In this document: positions 26,116 through 33,400 of the stretch, piece after piece | Layout of the letters: every line of letters starts with the position of its first letter | Numbering within the stretch: the first letter of the stretch is position 1 | DNA from: Saccharofermentans sp. | GTDB lineage: Bacteria > Bacillota > Clostridia > Saccharofermentanales > Saccharofermentanaceae | Assembly (NCBI GenBank): GCA_024403675.1 | Contig: JAKSRH010000019.1 | Span: forward strand, 1-33,400 | Reading direction: 5' to 3' | Length of the DNA stretch: 33,400 nucleotides | The notes under the pieces: model-generated | What the model saw: only the letters and a program-made list of their open reading frames with translations | Databases searched by the model: none | Told to the model about the DNA's origin: nothing | Position numbers and translations under genes: made by a program

Positions 26116-27415
26116 TCTCAGTAAGAATATCATCCTCATCAAAAACGAACTTAATGATAAATGCACCTGTCTCATCAGTGTATACATGTTCATATCCATA
26201 AATATCCATAAATGGGTATTTAATAAGCAGTTCTGTCTTGGACATTCCTACATGAATATCATCACCTATATAGTACTCTTCACCTGTGATTGTAATCTTA
26301 TTCAAATAACCTTCCCATGAATCAGAAAACTCTTGAGCATAGAATATAAACACAATATTCTTGTGCATCATTACTGTTCTCTTCATTGGAATAACTTCGA
26401 GCTCATCACCTTCACCGACTTCTTCATAAATAAGATCATCATTTACGAAAAACTCGTACTTAGGGTTACCGAGTGCGAATATTATAGATTCTCTGGCATA
26501 GAAGTTACCAACTTTAATAGCACCCATGTCACTAACATTACCTGTCATATAAACATTAAACATGGAAGGTTCAACAACAAATGGCAAACCATCATCAATA
26601 TGATAGGTGTTACTTGACTCCTTAGTAATCTCTACAAAATGATCTACATACTCACCTTCAGAACTGATTGTCTCAGGAATTCTAATCACATATCTATTAG
26701 GAACCAAAGTGACTATTCTATACTGCTCTCTAGAGCTCTTTACATCAATCTTATAGTATTCAATAAGGCTATTAGCCATTGATTTAACTACCGCTTCTGC
26801 ATAATTCTCAGAATAGCCTGGCTCCAACAAAGCAAATACACCATCAATATTCTGTTCATCAATCATAGTCATGTAGTGATCGCCATAGTTATAAATATCA
26901 ATAATTCCACTAATCCAACGATTAGAAAGAGCTGCCACTTCATTATTTTCCACTAAGAAAATATAAATTGGATCTTCAAATGACACAGCATTTCCTGAAG
27001 CATCAGACATCTGAAGTTCTGCACAAATAAGACCAGGATATAAAGTAAACAAATTTGTACCTACTATTCCCTTTACTTCACTTGAAGGTACCATTTTAAA
27101 ATAAGTAATACTCTTACCATACTGAGAAGTCATACCACGAAGAATATTAATGTACTCAAAATACATAGAATATGTAACGCCGTCCAACTGATTCTCTGGT
27201 ATACAAGAATAACTATCAGCCATCTTATCATCATCATTTACAGCATCGATAATGTGTCTGATTATTTCTTGTGATGAAATAGTTGTCGTATTGATATCCA
27301 TTCTATTAGAGATATCTTCTCTAAGTTCATTAGCAATATTACAAGCACAAAGACCAAGTGCCATATTAAGCACTAACATAATAGACATAAGTTTTTTTAA
27401 CTTATTTCCTATCAT
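26093..27415 (-). CDS. Putative lipoprotein with SmpA/BamE-like C-terminal repeat, unknown function
   Basis: 440 aa. Signal peptide residues ~1-24 (LMSIMLVLNMALGLCAC) with a likely lipobox LCAC, so it is probably lipid-anchored outside the membrane. Residues ~45-170 look like an alpha/beta domain starting EIIRHIIDAVNDDDKMADSY; the C-terminal part contains IHVGMSKTELLIKYP followed by beta strands, the short helix-turn pattern seen in SmpA/OmlA and related folds. No catalytic motif. The ATG overlaps the stop of the preceding lipoprotein gene by four bases (ATGA), so the two are translationally coupled and may work together. It is the last gene of the cysE operon; no clear terminator follows and it overlaps the phosphatase gene tail to tail. 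Confidence 0.8.
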   Translation of the reverse strand: MIGNKLKKLMSIMLVLNMALGLCACNIANELREDISNRMDINTTTISSQEIIRHIIDAVNDDDKMADSYSCIPENQLDGVTYSMYFEYINILRGMTSQYGKSITYFKMVPSSEVKGIVGTNLFTLYPGLICAELQMSDASGNAVSFEDPIYIFLVENNEVAALSNRWISGIIDIYNYGDHYMTMIDEQNIDGVFALLEPGYSENYAEAVVKSMANSLIEYYKIDVKSSREQYRIVTLVPNRYVIRIPETISSEGEYVDHFVEITKESSNTYHIDDGLPFVVEPSMFNVYMTGNVSDMGAIKVGNFYARESIIFALGNPKYEFFVNDDLIYEEVGEGDELEVIPMKRTVMMHKNIVFIFYAQEFSDSWEGYLNKITITGEEYYIGDDIHVGMSKTELLIKYPFMDIYGYEHVYTDETGAFIIKFVFDEDDILTEINLSKEL

Positions 27416-29808
27416 TTAACAAGGGCCTCCGCTTCATTAATAAAATGATTCTTTGCAATATTTACAGATGAATAATCACCCTTTACATAGCCTCTAACGG
27501 CAGATGAGAAACATCCATTTATATCAGAATCATAAACACTAATCGCTCTTCCATTAAGTGACCAAGCAGCACCTGTAAATATTGTATATGGGTTCTGTCC
27601 ATCAAGCCACTTACATGAGTAGCTTTCATCATCAGAACATGCCATCATAATATTAAGGTTATTTACAGAATAACCATCAGCAGCCATGGCTTCAAGGTTA
27701 TTAGGATTTATGGAAATATCTCTAATAAGTCTTGCAGCAGATGCGTCCATATCACAGTACTTAGTTACGAAGATATAATAACCACCGTCATAGTAATCTT
27801 CTGGTGCTCGAACTACACCCCAGTTAGAATAAGAATTAGATAAGAACAACTCACCAAAGTCCAAAGTACCAAAGAATGAGAGAACTGATTTATTACTTAT
27901 TCTACCTGTCCACTCTGAACTCCATCTAGCAGAACCAAATGTCAAATCCTCATCATAAAGAGCACGGCTTAATCCGAAGAAATCTTCCATATACTCGTTC
28001 ATAACAATCTCATCATTATTAATCCATGCATCCTGACGACTCATAATATATGGAGTCTCGATATCAGCTACATCACATACAATTCTTGTATTTCCATTTG
28101 TCTCATCATGAATATAGCGAGCGGTGGACAAGAATGTATCCCAATTAGAAAAATATGGCTGAATATCATCTGGTTCACTTACACCAAAGACAGTATTAGC
28201 TACCGTTCTGTTATAGAAAACAGCACCTGGATTAATCTCCCATGTAACGCCCTTGATTACACCTTCAGAATCCATTCCCATGGCAAGAGTATACTCATAC
28301 ATATACTTAAACTCATCATAATCAATACCAATACTATTAAGTGATACTGTCTTATCAGATAGTGCATAATAAGAAGCATAACTGATATCACATACGAACA
28401 TATCTGGCGCATTTTCACCACTTGCCAAAGAAGCATCAAGCTCATCACGGAAAGTATTAAGATTAAGTACTTTCTTAGTAAAATCTACATTTGTGTAGTC
28501 CTTAATAGTATCCATAGCACCTGTACTACCTGAGTAGATTACAAGATCGCCATCCTCACTATCAATTACATTTGTTGCTACTTCTTCTTCATGGTATCTA
28601 TCAGGATCGAGATTAAAAATTACATATACAGAAGCTGCACCTGCAAGCACTCCGTTATTGTAAACCTCCATAACATATGTACCAGTAGGAAGATATTCAT
28701 CAGAAGAATAAAAACATGCATATCCTTCTGCTTCGATATCGAGGTGGGCATCCTTAATAAGATACTCATCATTGTAGCTCATGTTATAAGTAACATCGTA
28801 ATCACGACCAGACTCAAGATAAGCTTCATTAAGAAGTATCTTTGCCTCAATCTGCTTAGTATTAAAGTAACTTCCACTACTATCTGCATGCTGCCAATAG
28901 ATATGGTTAACAATGGATGTGCTAGGGAAAGTATACTCTGTAAGATACATGCTAAATGTATCAGTCCAAATCACCTTATCACCACGGTAAAGATCCAAAG
29001 TATAAGTACTCTGAGGGAAATAACTAGCATTATCAACAAAGTCCTGAACAGTAATCTTTACATCAGCAATATTACTTCCAATATGGTTAGGCTCACCAGA
29101 AATGCTATCTCCATTGGAATTAGTAAAAACATATGTCAAATCTAAATCATCGTACATTTCCTCCCCATCATCAGTAAGGGTAATATCAAGCACGATTTCT
29201 TTAGCATCAGTAATCTCATCAGAAATGTTACCGTGAGCAGAGCCAGATACAGACTCAAGAACAATCTCAGAAAATAAGAATCCACTATCCTGAGCAAATT
29301 CATAAGGAGGCTCATACAAAGGTACAAGCAACTTTTCAAGTACACCTTTGGAGTCCGCAACTTTCCAAGCCCCCTCTTCATACTTAAGGCCAATCTCTAT
29401 CTGAACATCCTTCTTAGCAGATGTAACTAAAGCGGTATTAAATGCATCTACACTATCAGGATTAGCAGCATCACACGCTATATAATCTGGAATAGAAAAA
29501 GTACAAATGAACTTTCCAGTGCCATCTTTAGTCCTTGCAATAGACTTCTCCTCGTCTATCACATATGTGGAACCAGCAAGAATCGTAGACACAAGTGCTG
29601 ACTTGTAATTCTCTGGAAAATAAAATTTTGCATCCTCTTCAGTAAGGTCAGACAATGCCATCACCTGAGCTACATCACCAGAAGCTACGGCAGTAACATA
29701 CTGTCCACAAACATCTAAAGCTGCATCATCAACTTTGGAGCATGCACAAGTACCCGCTACGATAGTAACGGCTAAAAACAGTGCAACGATACGCTCCTTA
29801 ATTCTCAT
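27412..29808 (-). CDS. Large lipoprotein: N-terminal domain, Ig-like modules and degenerate solute-binding domain
   Basis: 798 aa. Signal peptide with Cys at 23 (AGTCAC, a non-ideal lipobox). Residues ~24-165 have the same layout as the tandem lipoproteins A and B (CGQYVTAVASGDVAQVMAL, then FICTFSIPDY). Residues ~175-415 are Ig-like; EYLPTGTYVMEVYNNGV closely matches GLIPEGDYVFTFYNNGV of lipoprotein A. From ~417 (GDLVIYSGSTG) to the end the pattern is that of extracellular sugar-type solute-binding proteins: MFVCD, AVFYNRTVANTVFG, DTFLSTARYI, YYIFVT. No ABC permease or ATPase gene is nearby. It starts 2 bases after rlmB and overlaps the next gene by four bases. Possibly a surface binding or sensing protein; ligand unknown. 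Confidence 0.82.
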   Translation of the reverse strand: MRIKERIVALFLAVTIVAGTCACSKVDDAALDVCGQYVTAVASGDVAQVMALSDLTEEDAKFYFPENYKSALVSTILAGSTYVIDEEKSIARTKDGTGKFICTFSIPDYIACDAANPDSVDAFNTALVTSAKKDVQIEIGLKYEEGAWKVADSKGVLEKLLVPLYEPPYEFAQDSGFLFSEIVLESVSGSAHGNISDEITDAKEIVLDITLTDDGEEMYDDLDLTYVFTNSNGDSISGEPNHIGSNIADVKITVQDFVDNASYFPQSTYTLDLYRGDKVIWTDTFSMYLTEYTFPSTSIVNHIYWQHADSSGSYFNTKQIEAKILLNEAYLESGRDYDVTYNMSYNDEYLIKDAHLDIEAEGYACFYSSDEYLPTGTYVMEVYNNGVLAGAASVYVIFNLDPDRYHEEEVATNVIDSEDGDLVIYSGSTGAMDTIKDYTNVDFTKKVLNLNTFRDELDASLASGENAPDMFVCDISYASYYALSDKTVSLNSIGIDYDEFKYMYEYTLAMGMDSEGVIKGVTWEINPGAVFYNRTVANTVFGVSEPDDIQPYFSNWDTFLSTARYIHDETNGNTRIVCDVADIETPYIMSRQDAWINNDEIVMNEYMEDFFGLSRALYDEDLTFGSARWSSEWTGRISNKSVLSFFGTLDFGELFLSNSYSNWGVVRAPEDYYDGGYYIFVTKYCDMDASAARLIRDISINPNNLEAMAADGYSVNNLNIMMACSDDESYSCKWLDGQNPYTIFTGAAWSLNGRAISVYDSDINGCFSSAVRGYVKGDYSSVNIAKNHFINEAEALVK

Positions 29809-29810
29809 TT

Positions 29811-30641
29811 TTATGCTTTTCTTCCTTTTACAGCTTCAAAAATTACAATACCTGCCGCAACAGCAGCATTAAGACTATTAACCTCTCCTGCCATAGGGAT
29901 GGAAAGGAGGAAATCACACTCTTTACGAACAAGATCTCTCATACCCTCACCTTCACTACCAATTACGATAGCCATAGGACCAGAATAATCAGCCTTGTCA
30001 TAAGGTGTCTGACCAAGTGCATCTGTTCCACACACCCAGAAACCATTGTTTTTCTTAAGATCTCTAAGAGTATTTGCAATATTTGTTACTCTAGCTACAG
30101 GCACATATTCGATAGCGCCTGCGGATGCCTTAGCCACAACAGAATCAAGTCCAATACTTCTATGCTTAGGAATAACTACTCCATCAACACCAGCAGCATC
30201 TGCAATACGAAGTACAGAACCAAGGTTATATGCATCTTTAAGCTCATCAAGAACTACAAGAAGTGGTGCATGTCCCTTCTCCTGAGCCTGAGCAAGAATA
30301 TCATCAATCTCTACATATTCCTTACAAGCAACAGAAGCAATTACACCTTGGTGATTATTAGTCTCACTCATTCGATTAAGCACTTCACGAGTTGCCTTAA
30401 CAACGACAATCTTTCGCTCATATGCCATGTTCACAATACGAGCAAGACCAGAATCAATCTTCTTTCCATCCTTGTTATCAAGAATCCAAAGCTTATTAAT
30501 TTCTCTTCCAGCCTTAAGTGCCTCAGTTACCGCATTACGGCCCTCAAGCTTATCTCCAGATGGTACAGAAACAGACTCATTTCTTCTGTCATCACCACGA
30601 TTATCTCTTCTATAATCTCTTCTGTCATTATTTCTCATCAT
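29811..30641 (-). CDS. rlmB: 23S rRNA 2'-O-methyltransferase, SpoU/TrmH family
   Basis: 276 aa from the ATG at 30641. Methylates a guanosine (Gm2251 in E. coli) of 23S rRNA using SAM. An N-terminal substrate-binding domain (LEGRNAVTEALKAGREINKLWI) leads to the knotted SPOUT domain with motifs NLGSVLRIADAAGVDGVVIP, VIGSEGEGM and SIPMAGEVNSLNAAVAAGI. The first ~25 residues are an unusual Arg/Asp/Asn-rich tail, probably disordered and RNA-contacting. The frame could start at a TTG (30644) or at ATGs 30641 and 30638; GAGGTG lies 4-7 bases before the ATGs. It overlaps the end of mrnC. Could be called TrmH-like, but the mrnC-rlmB context fits RlmB. Confidence 0.92.
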   Translation of the reverse strand: MMRNNDRRDYRRDNRGDDRRNESVSVPSGDKLEGRNAVTEALKAGREINKLWILDNKDGKKIDSGLARIVNMAYERKIVVVKATREVLNRMSETNNHQGVIASVACKEYVEIDDILAQAQEKGHAPLLVVLDELKDAYNLGSVLRIADAAGVDGVVIPKHRSIGLDSVVAKASAGAIEYVPVARVTNIANTLRDLKKNNGFWVCGTDALGQTPYDKADYSGPMAIVIGSEGEGMRDLVRKECDFLLSIPMAGEVNSLNAAVAAGIVIFEAVKGRKA

Positions 30642-31032
30642 CAATCACCTCAAAGGCCTTCTGAATAATATAATCTAATCTGTCTTCTCTATTTTCTAAG
30701 AACAAGTAGCCGAGAAGTGCTTCAAAACCAGTAGCATAAAGATAATCTACAGGGCTTGCATTCTTGGACATTGTAGGAGGATTAGAATTTTTACCTCTTC
30801 TAAAGTATCCAAGCTCCTCTTCACTAAGTTCTGGTTCTATCGCTCTGATTGCCTTAGCCTGGGCTGCAGCACTAACGTACTTAACAGTAAGTTTATGCAT
30901 CTTTCCAGACTGTGATGCGGATCTAGAAGCCACATGACATCTAGCATAAAGCTCGTAGATAGAGTCACCCACATATGCTAATGCAGAAGCATTTACCTCT
31001 CGTAAATCAGTAGCAATAAAAGGGATTATCAT
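30628..31032 (-). CDS. mrnC: Mini-ribonuclease III
   Basis: 134 aa. RNase III catalytic domain without the double-stranded RNA-binding domain; in B. subtilis it matures 23S rRNA ends. The catalytic stretch is LAYVGDSIYELYAR near residue 18-31, and the second acidic site is FEALLGYLFLENREDRLD near the C-terminus. KNSNPP and SPVDYLYATG are family marks. It overlaps cysS by four bases (ATGA), so translation is coupled, and rlmB starts within its end. Confidence 0.95.
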   Translation of the reverse strand: MIIPFIATDLREVNASALAYVGDSIYELYARCHVASRSASQSGKMHKLTVKYVSAAAQAKAIRAIEPELSEEELGYFRRGKNSNPPTMSKNASPVDYLYATGFEALLGYLFLENREDRLDYIIQKAFEVIDDEK

Positions 31033-32441
31033 AACTTTTCTACCTGTGGTCCGTTAGGAGTATCCTTTACGGAATAACCCTTTTCCTTAAGTACATCTCT
31101 AATTCTATCTGCCTCAGCAAAGTCCTTTGCCTTCTTAGCATCAGCACGCTGCTGAACAAGAGTCATAATCTCTTCAGGAATCTCTTCCTTCTCAACGATA
31201 AGCTCAATACCAAGTACATCAGTAAGTTCAACGAGCTTATCCATAGCATTCTTAAGTGCTGCCTCAGAAGCCTTATTAGAAGCAAGTGCTGTATTAGCAG
31301 CCTTTACAAGATTAAAAATATCAGTAATAGCATCAGCTGTATTTAGGTCATCATCCATGTGCTCGATAAAGCTCTTACCTGCTGTCTCAACAGCTTCGTT
31401 AAGCTCACTATCAGCCTCACCAGAGTTATTCTTTGCTGTACCCTTATCAAGAGTGAACTTAATGTTGTTTACAGAAGTTGAAATTCTCTGAAGTCCTGTC
31501 TGGGAAGCTCTAAGAAGCTCATCAGAGAAGTTAATTGGCATACGATAGTGACCAGAAAGAATGAAGAATCTGATTACTGCATATGGGAAATGAGCAACAA
31601 TATCTCTGATTGTGAAGAAGTTACCAAGGGACTTACTCATCTTCTCGCCATCAACATTTACGAAAGCATTGTGTACCCAGTAGTTAGCAAGTGTACAGCA
31701 GTTAGCTGCTTCACTCTGTGCAATCTCATTCTCATGGTGTGGGAAGATAAGATCCTGTCCACCGCCGTGGATATCAATAGTGTCACCAAGATGCTTCTTA
31801 ATCATAGCGGAGCACTCGATGTGCCAACCAGGTCTACCCTCACCCCAAGGAGAATTCCAGAAAGGCTCGCCCTCCTTCTTAAACTTCCAAAGAGCAAAGT
31901 CACCAGGATTACGCTTACCATCAAAAGAAGCATGACGCTCACCACCACCAGCATTAAGCTCATCAAGGTTATAGTGGGAAAGCTTACCATAATCAGCCTT
32001 CTTAGTTACGTCGTAGTAAACACCGTCACCCTCGATAACATAAGCAACACCGTTATCATAAAGCTTCTTAACGATACCGATAATAGCACCAATTGACTCT
32101 GTAGCACGTGGCTGATATGTAGGTCTCTTACAATTAAGACCATCTGCATCAACGTAGTACTCCTTAATGTACTTATCAGCAACATCCTTTACAGTAACGC
32201 CCTCTTCATTAGCGCGCTTAATCATCTTGTCATCGATATCAGTAAAGTTCTGGCAGAAAGTAACCTCGTAACCTCTGTACTCCAAGTATCTTCTAAGTGT
32301 ATCGAAAGTAACAAATGGACGTGCATTACCGAGGTGGAAATAGTTATATACAGTAGGTCCGCAAGCATACATCTTTACCTTGTTAGGCTCGATAGTTACG
32401 AACTCATCTTTTGTTCTAGTAAGTGTGTTAAAAAGCTTCAT
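31029..32441 (-). CDS. cysS: Cysteinyl-tRNA synthetase
   Basis: Charges tRNA-Cys. 470 aa, standard. HIGH motif appears as [10 protein letters not shown] within [13 protein letters not shown] (zinc-binding Cys first), [17 protein letters not shown] holds the zinc/substrate His residues, and KMSKSLGNF is the signature loop. The C-terminal helical domain and a short PQVEKL end follow. It overlaps cysE by four bases and mrnC by four bases, so cysteine synthesis and cysteine charging are one translational unit. Confidence 0.98.
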   Translation of the reverse strand: MKLFNTLTRTKDEFVTIEPNKVKMYACGPTVYNYFHLGNARPFVTFDTLRRYLEYRGYEVTFCQNFTDIDDKMIKRANEEGVTVKDVADKYIKEYYVDADGLNCKRPTYQPRATESIGAIIGIVKKLYDNGVAYVIEGDGVYYDVTKKADYGKLSHYNLDELNAGGGERHASFDGKRNPGDFALWKFKKEGEPFWNSPWGEGRPGWHIECSAMIKKHLGDTIDIHGGGQDLIFPHHENEIAQSEAANCCTLANYWVHNAFVNVDGEKMSKSLGNFFTIRDIVAHFPYAVIRFFILSGHYRMPINFSDELLRASQTGLQRISTSVNNIKFTLDKGTAKNNSGEADSELNEAVETAGKSFIEHMDDDLNTADAITDIFNLVKAANTALASNKASEAALKNAMDKLVELTDVLGIELIVEKEEIPEEIMTLVQQRADAKKAKDFAEADRIRDVLKEKGYSVKDTPNGPQVEKL

Positions 32442-33166
32442 ATGTTGTACTCCTCCAAAGGATAAATTTCTTTATTCAACTCTTTGAGTAATTCTTCATT
32501 ATTCTTGAGTGTGTCCTGATTAGTTCCATTACTTAATGCAGCAATTGTGCCCTGTAAGTTGTTAACAACAGATACAAGCTGAGCAACCTGGAGCTGGATT
32601 GGATCTTCTTGGTTAGCATGGTCAAGTTCAACAGCGTGAGACTCAGTTCTCTGACCTTCAATCTTAACGACCTTACCTGGAACACCTACAACAGTTGCTC
32701 CATCAGGTACATCATGAAGAAGAACCGCATTTGCACCAATATTAGTGTCGTTACCGATAGTGATAGGTCCAAGAAGCTTAGCACCTGCACCAACAAGAAC
32801 ATTATCACCAATTACAGGGTGACGTCTCTCACCGATAGCATGTCCACGACCGCCTAAAGTAACGTTGTGGTAAATAGTACAGTTGTTTCCAATAACAGCA
32901 GTCTCACCAATGACAACACCCATTCCGTGGTCAATGAAAAGGCCTTCACCTATAGTTGCACCTGGGTGAATCTCTATACCTGTAAGGGCACGAGCACACT
33001 GGGAATTCCATCTAGCAAGGGCAAAAAGCTTATGCTTATAAAAAAAGTGGCTAATCTTGTGATAAACAAGTGCGTGAAAACCAGGATATAACAAAATAAC
33101 ACCGACTACACTTCTGGCAGCCGGATCACGCTTAGCTATCTGCTTGGCATCATTTAATAAACTCAT
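32438..33166 (-). CDS. cysE: Serine O-acetyltransferase
   Basis: Makes O-acetylserine from serine and acetyl-CoA, the committed step to cysteine. 242 aa. An N-terminal helical region (KRDPAARSVVGVILLYPGFHAL) is followed by the left-handed hexapeptide beta-helix, with catalytic IDHGMGVVIGETAVIG, HNVTLGGRG and RHPVIGDNVLVGAGA. After the VVGVPGKVV end of the helix there is a ~60-residue tail predicted as coiled coil/charged, longer than in short Gram-positive SATs. AAAGGTAAAG precedes the ATG. It is the first gene of a six-gene operon, downstream of a structured leader. Confidence 0.95.
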   Translation of the reverse strand: MSLLNDAKQIAKRDPAARSVVGVILLYPGFHALVYHKISHFFYKHKLFALARWNSQCARALTGIEIHPGATIGEGLFIDHGMGVVIGETAVIGNNCTIYHNVTLGGRGHAIGERRHPVIGDNVLVGAGAKLLGPITIGNDTNIGANAVLLHDVPDGATVVGVPGKVVKIEGQRTESHAVELDHANQEDPIQLQVAQLVSVVNNLQGTIAALSNGTNQDTLKNNEELLKELNKEIYPLEEYNI

Positions 33167-33189
33167 CTTTACCTTTATACTCCGTAAAA

Positions 33190-33229
33190 TTTATGATGCC
33201 GACGGGGATATCCCCGCGGTTATCATAAA
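33190..33229 (-). terminator. Strong hairpin just before cysE: terminator or attenuator
   Basis: Outer arms TTTATGAT / ATCATAAA (33222-33229 with 33190-33197), then CCG/CGG and GGGG/CCCC around an ATAT loop, with short internal loops. On the minus strand the stem is followed by TTTTA, a short U-tract, and ends 24 bases before the cysE ATG. It could end the upstream structured RNA or control cysE. Confidence 0.6.
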
Positions 33230-33400
33230 GGCCTGTCATGAGGAGCCCCGTTTGACACCCGGTTATTCCAGGGCGGTACCCTGCGGATAGTTTGGACCTT
33301 CCAACGTAACAAGGCTAGATCTACGTTACCCGACTCGGGTGCCAATTTAAGTCATGTAGGGTCAATTGGACGCCCACCCATTTCAGGTTGTTCTTCTTAT
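33190..33400 (-). ncRNA. Structured leader or small RNA upstream of cysE, family not recognised; may extend beyond the window
   Basis: More GC-rich than the other spacers. Minus-strand pairing: a 10-pair stem TTGGCACCCG (33336-33345) with CGGGTGTCAA (33252-33261, one G-U pair) encloses a hairpin AACGTA/TACGTT (33322-33327 with 33303-33308) and a hairpin CAGGG-TACCG-CCCTG (33269-33283); further 5' there is a GGGCGTCCAATTGACCC hairpin (around 33358-33374), and the terminator-like hairpin closes the 3' side. B. subtilis cysE-cysS has a Cys T-box, but the T-box consensus GGTGGNACCGCG is not present here (nearest TGATAACCGCG and GGGTACCGCCC). I do not recognise SAM, cobalamin, lysine, c-di-AMP, RNase P, SRP or tmRNA marks. 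No ORF occupies it. Confidence 0.55.

Noticed and set aside
33190..33400. Cys T-box riboswitch before cysE
   Set aside because: Right place, but the T-box consensus is missing and no specifier loop could be identified; kept only as an unassigned structured RNA.
1..33400. CRISPR array, IS element or prophage
   Set aside because: No short regularly spaced repeats, transposase, integrase or phage genes were seen; the only large repeat is the shared 5' part of the two lipoprotein genes.

Overview
The window looks like a chromosomal segment of a low-to-moderate GC Gram-positive bacterium, most likely an anaerobic Clostridia member (Lachnospiraceae-like). The evidence is the cysE-cysS-mrnC-rlmB cluster, a MetRS with a C-terminal OB-fold tRNA-binding domain next to tatD, strong AGGAGG-type ribosome binding sites, Gram-positive lipoprotein signals, and a secreted heparinase II/III-like protein ending in a DUF4214-type start. 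The genus is an inference. Most genes lie on the minus strand; a two-component system with rluF, and a phosphatase gene, are on the plus strand. I see no prophage, IS element or CRISPR array.

Layout. 1-2344: 5' part of a secreted heparinase II/III-like surface protein, cut by the window edge. 2435-9205: minus-strand operon valS, 2-TM protein, metG, tatD, small anchored protein, with a promoter before valS and a terminator at the end. 9211-11632: clpX and a ROK glucokinase. 11704-15173: two tandem paralogous lipoprotein genes, each with its own promoter and terminator, sharing 488 identical base pairs at their 5' ends. 15253-18500: OmpR-type response regulator, histidine kinase and an RluF-like pseudouridine synthase. 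18484-21645: a LacZ-architecture protein with eroded active-site motifs. 21764-25075: nudC, DAHP synthase and trigger factor. 25190-25364: tRNA-Arg(ACG) with terminator and a face-to-face promoter pair. 25372-26115: a tyrosine phosphatase. 26093-33166: operon cysE, cysS, mrnC, rlmB and two large lipoproteins. 33190-33400: a strongly structured leader or small RNA ahead of cysE.

How it fits together. Most genes are housekeeping: tRNA charging (Val, Met, Cys), cysteine supply, rRNA modification and maturation (RlmB, Mini-III, RluF), protein folding and degradation (trigger factor, ClpX), aromatic amino acid entry and glucose phosphorylation. Set among them are envelope proteins of unclear role. 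Three lipoproteins share one plan: signal peptide, small alpha/beta N-terminal domain, two Ig-like modules and a variable C-terminal domain, which in one case looks like an ABC solute-binding protein. This paralogous family, the LacZ pseudoenzyme candidate and the unassigned RNA before cysE are the most unusual contents. All assignments come from reading motifs by eye; no database search was run.
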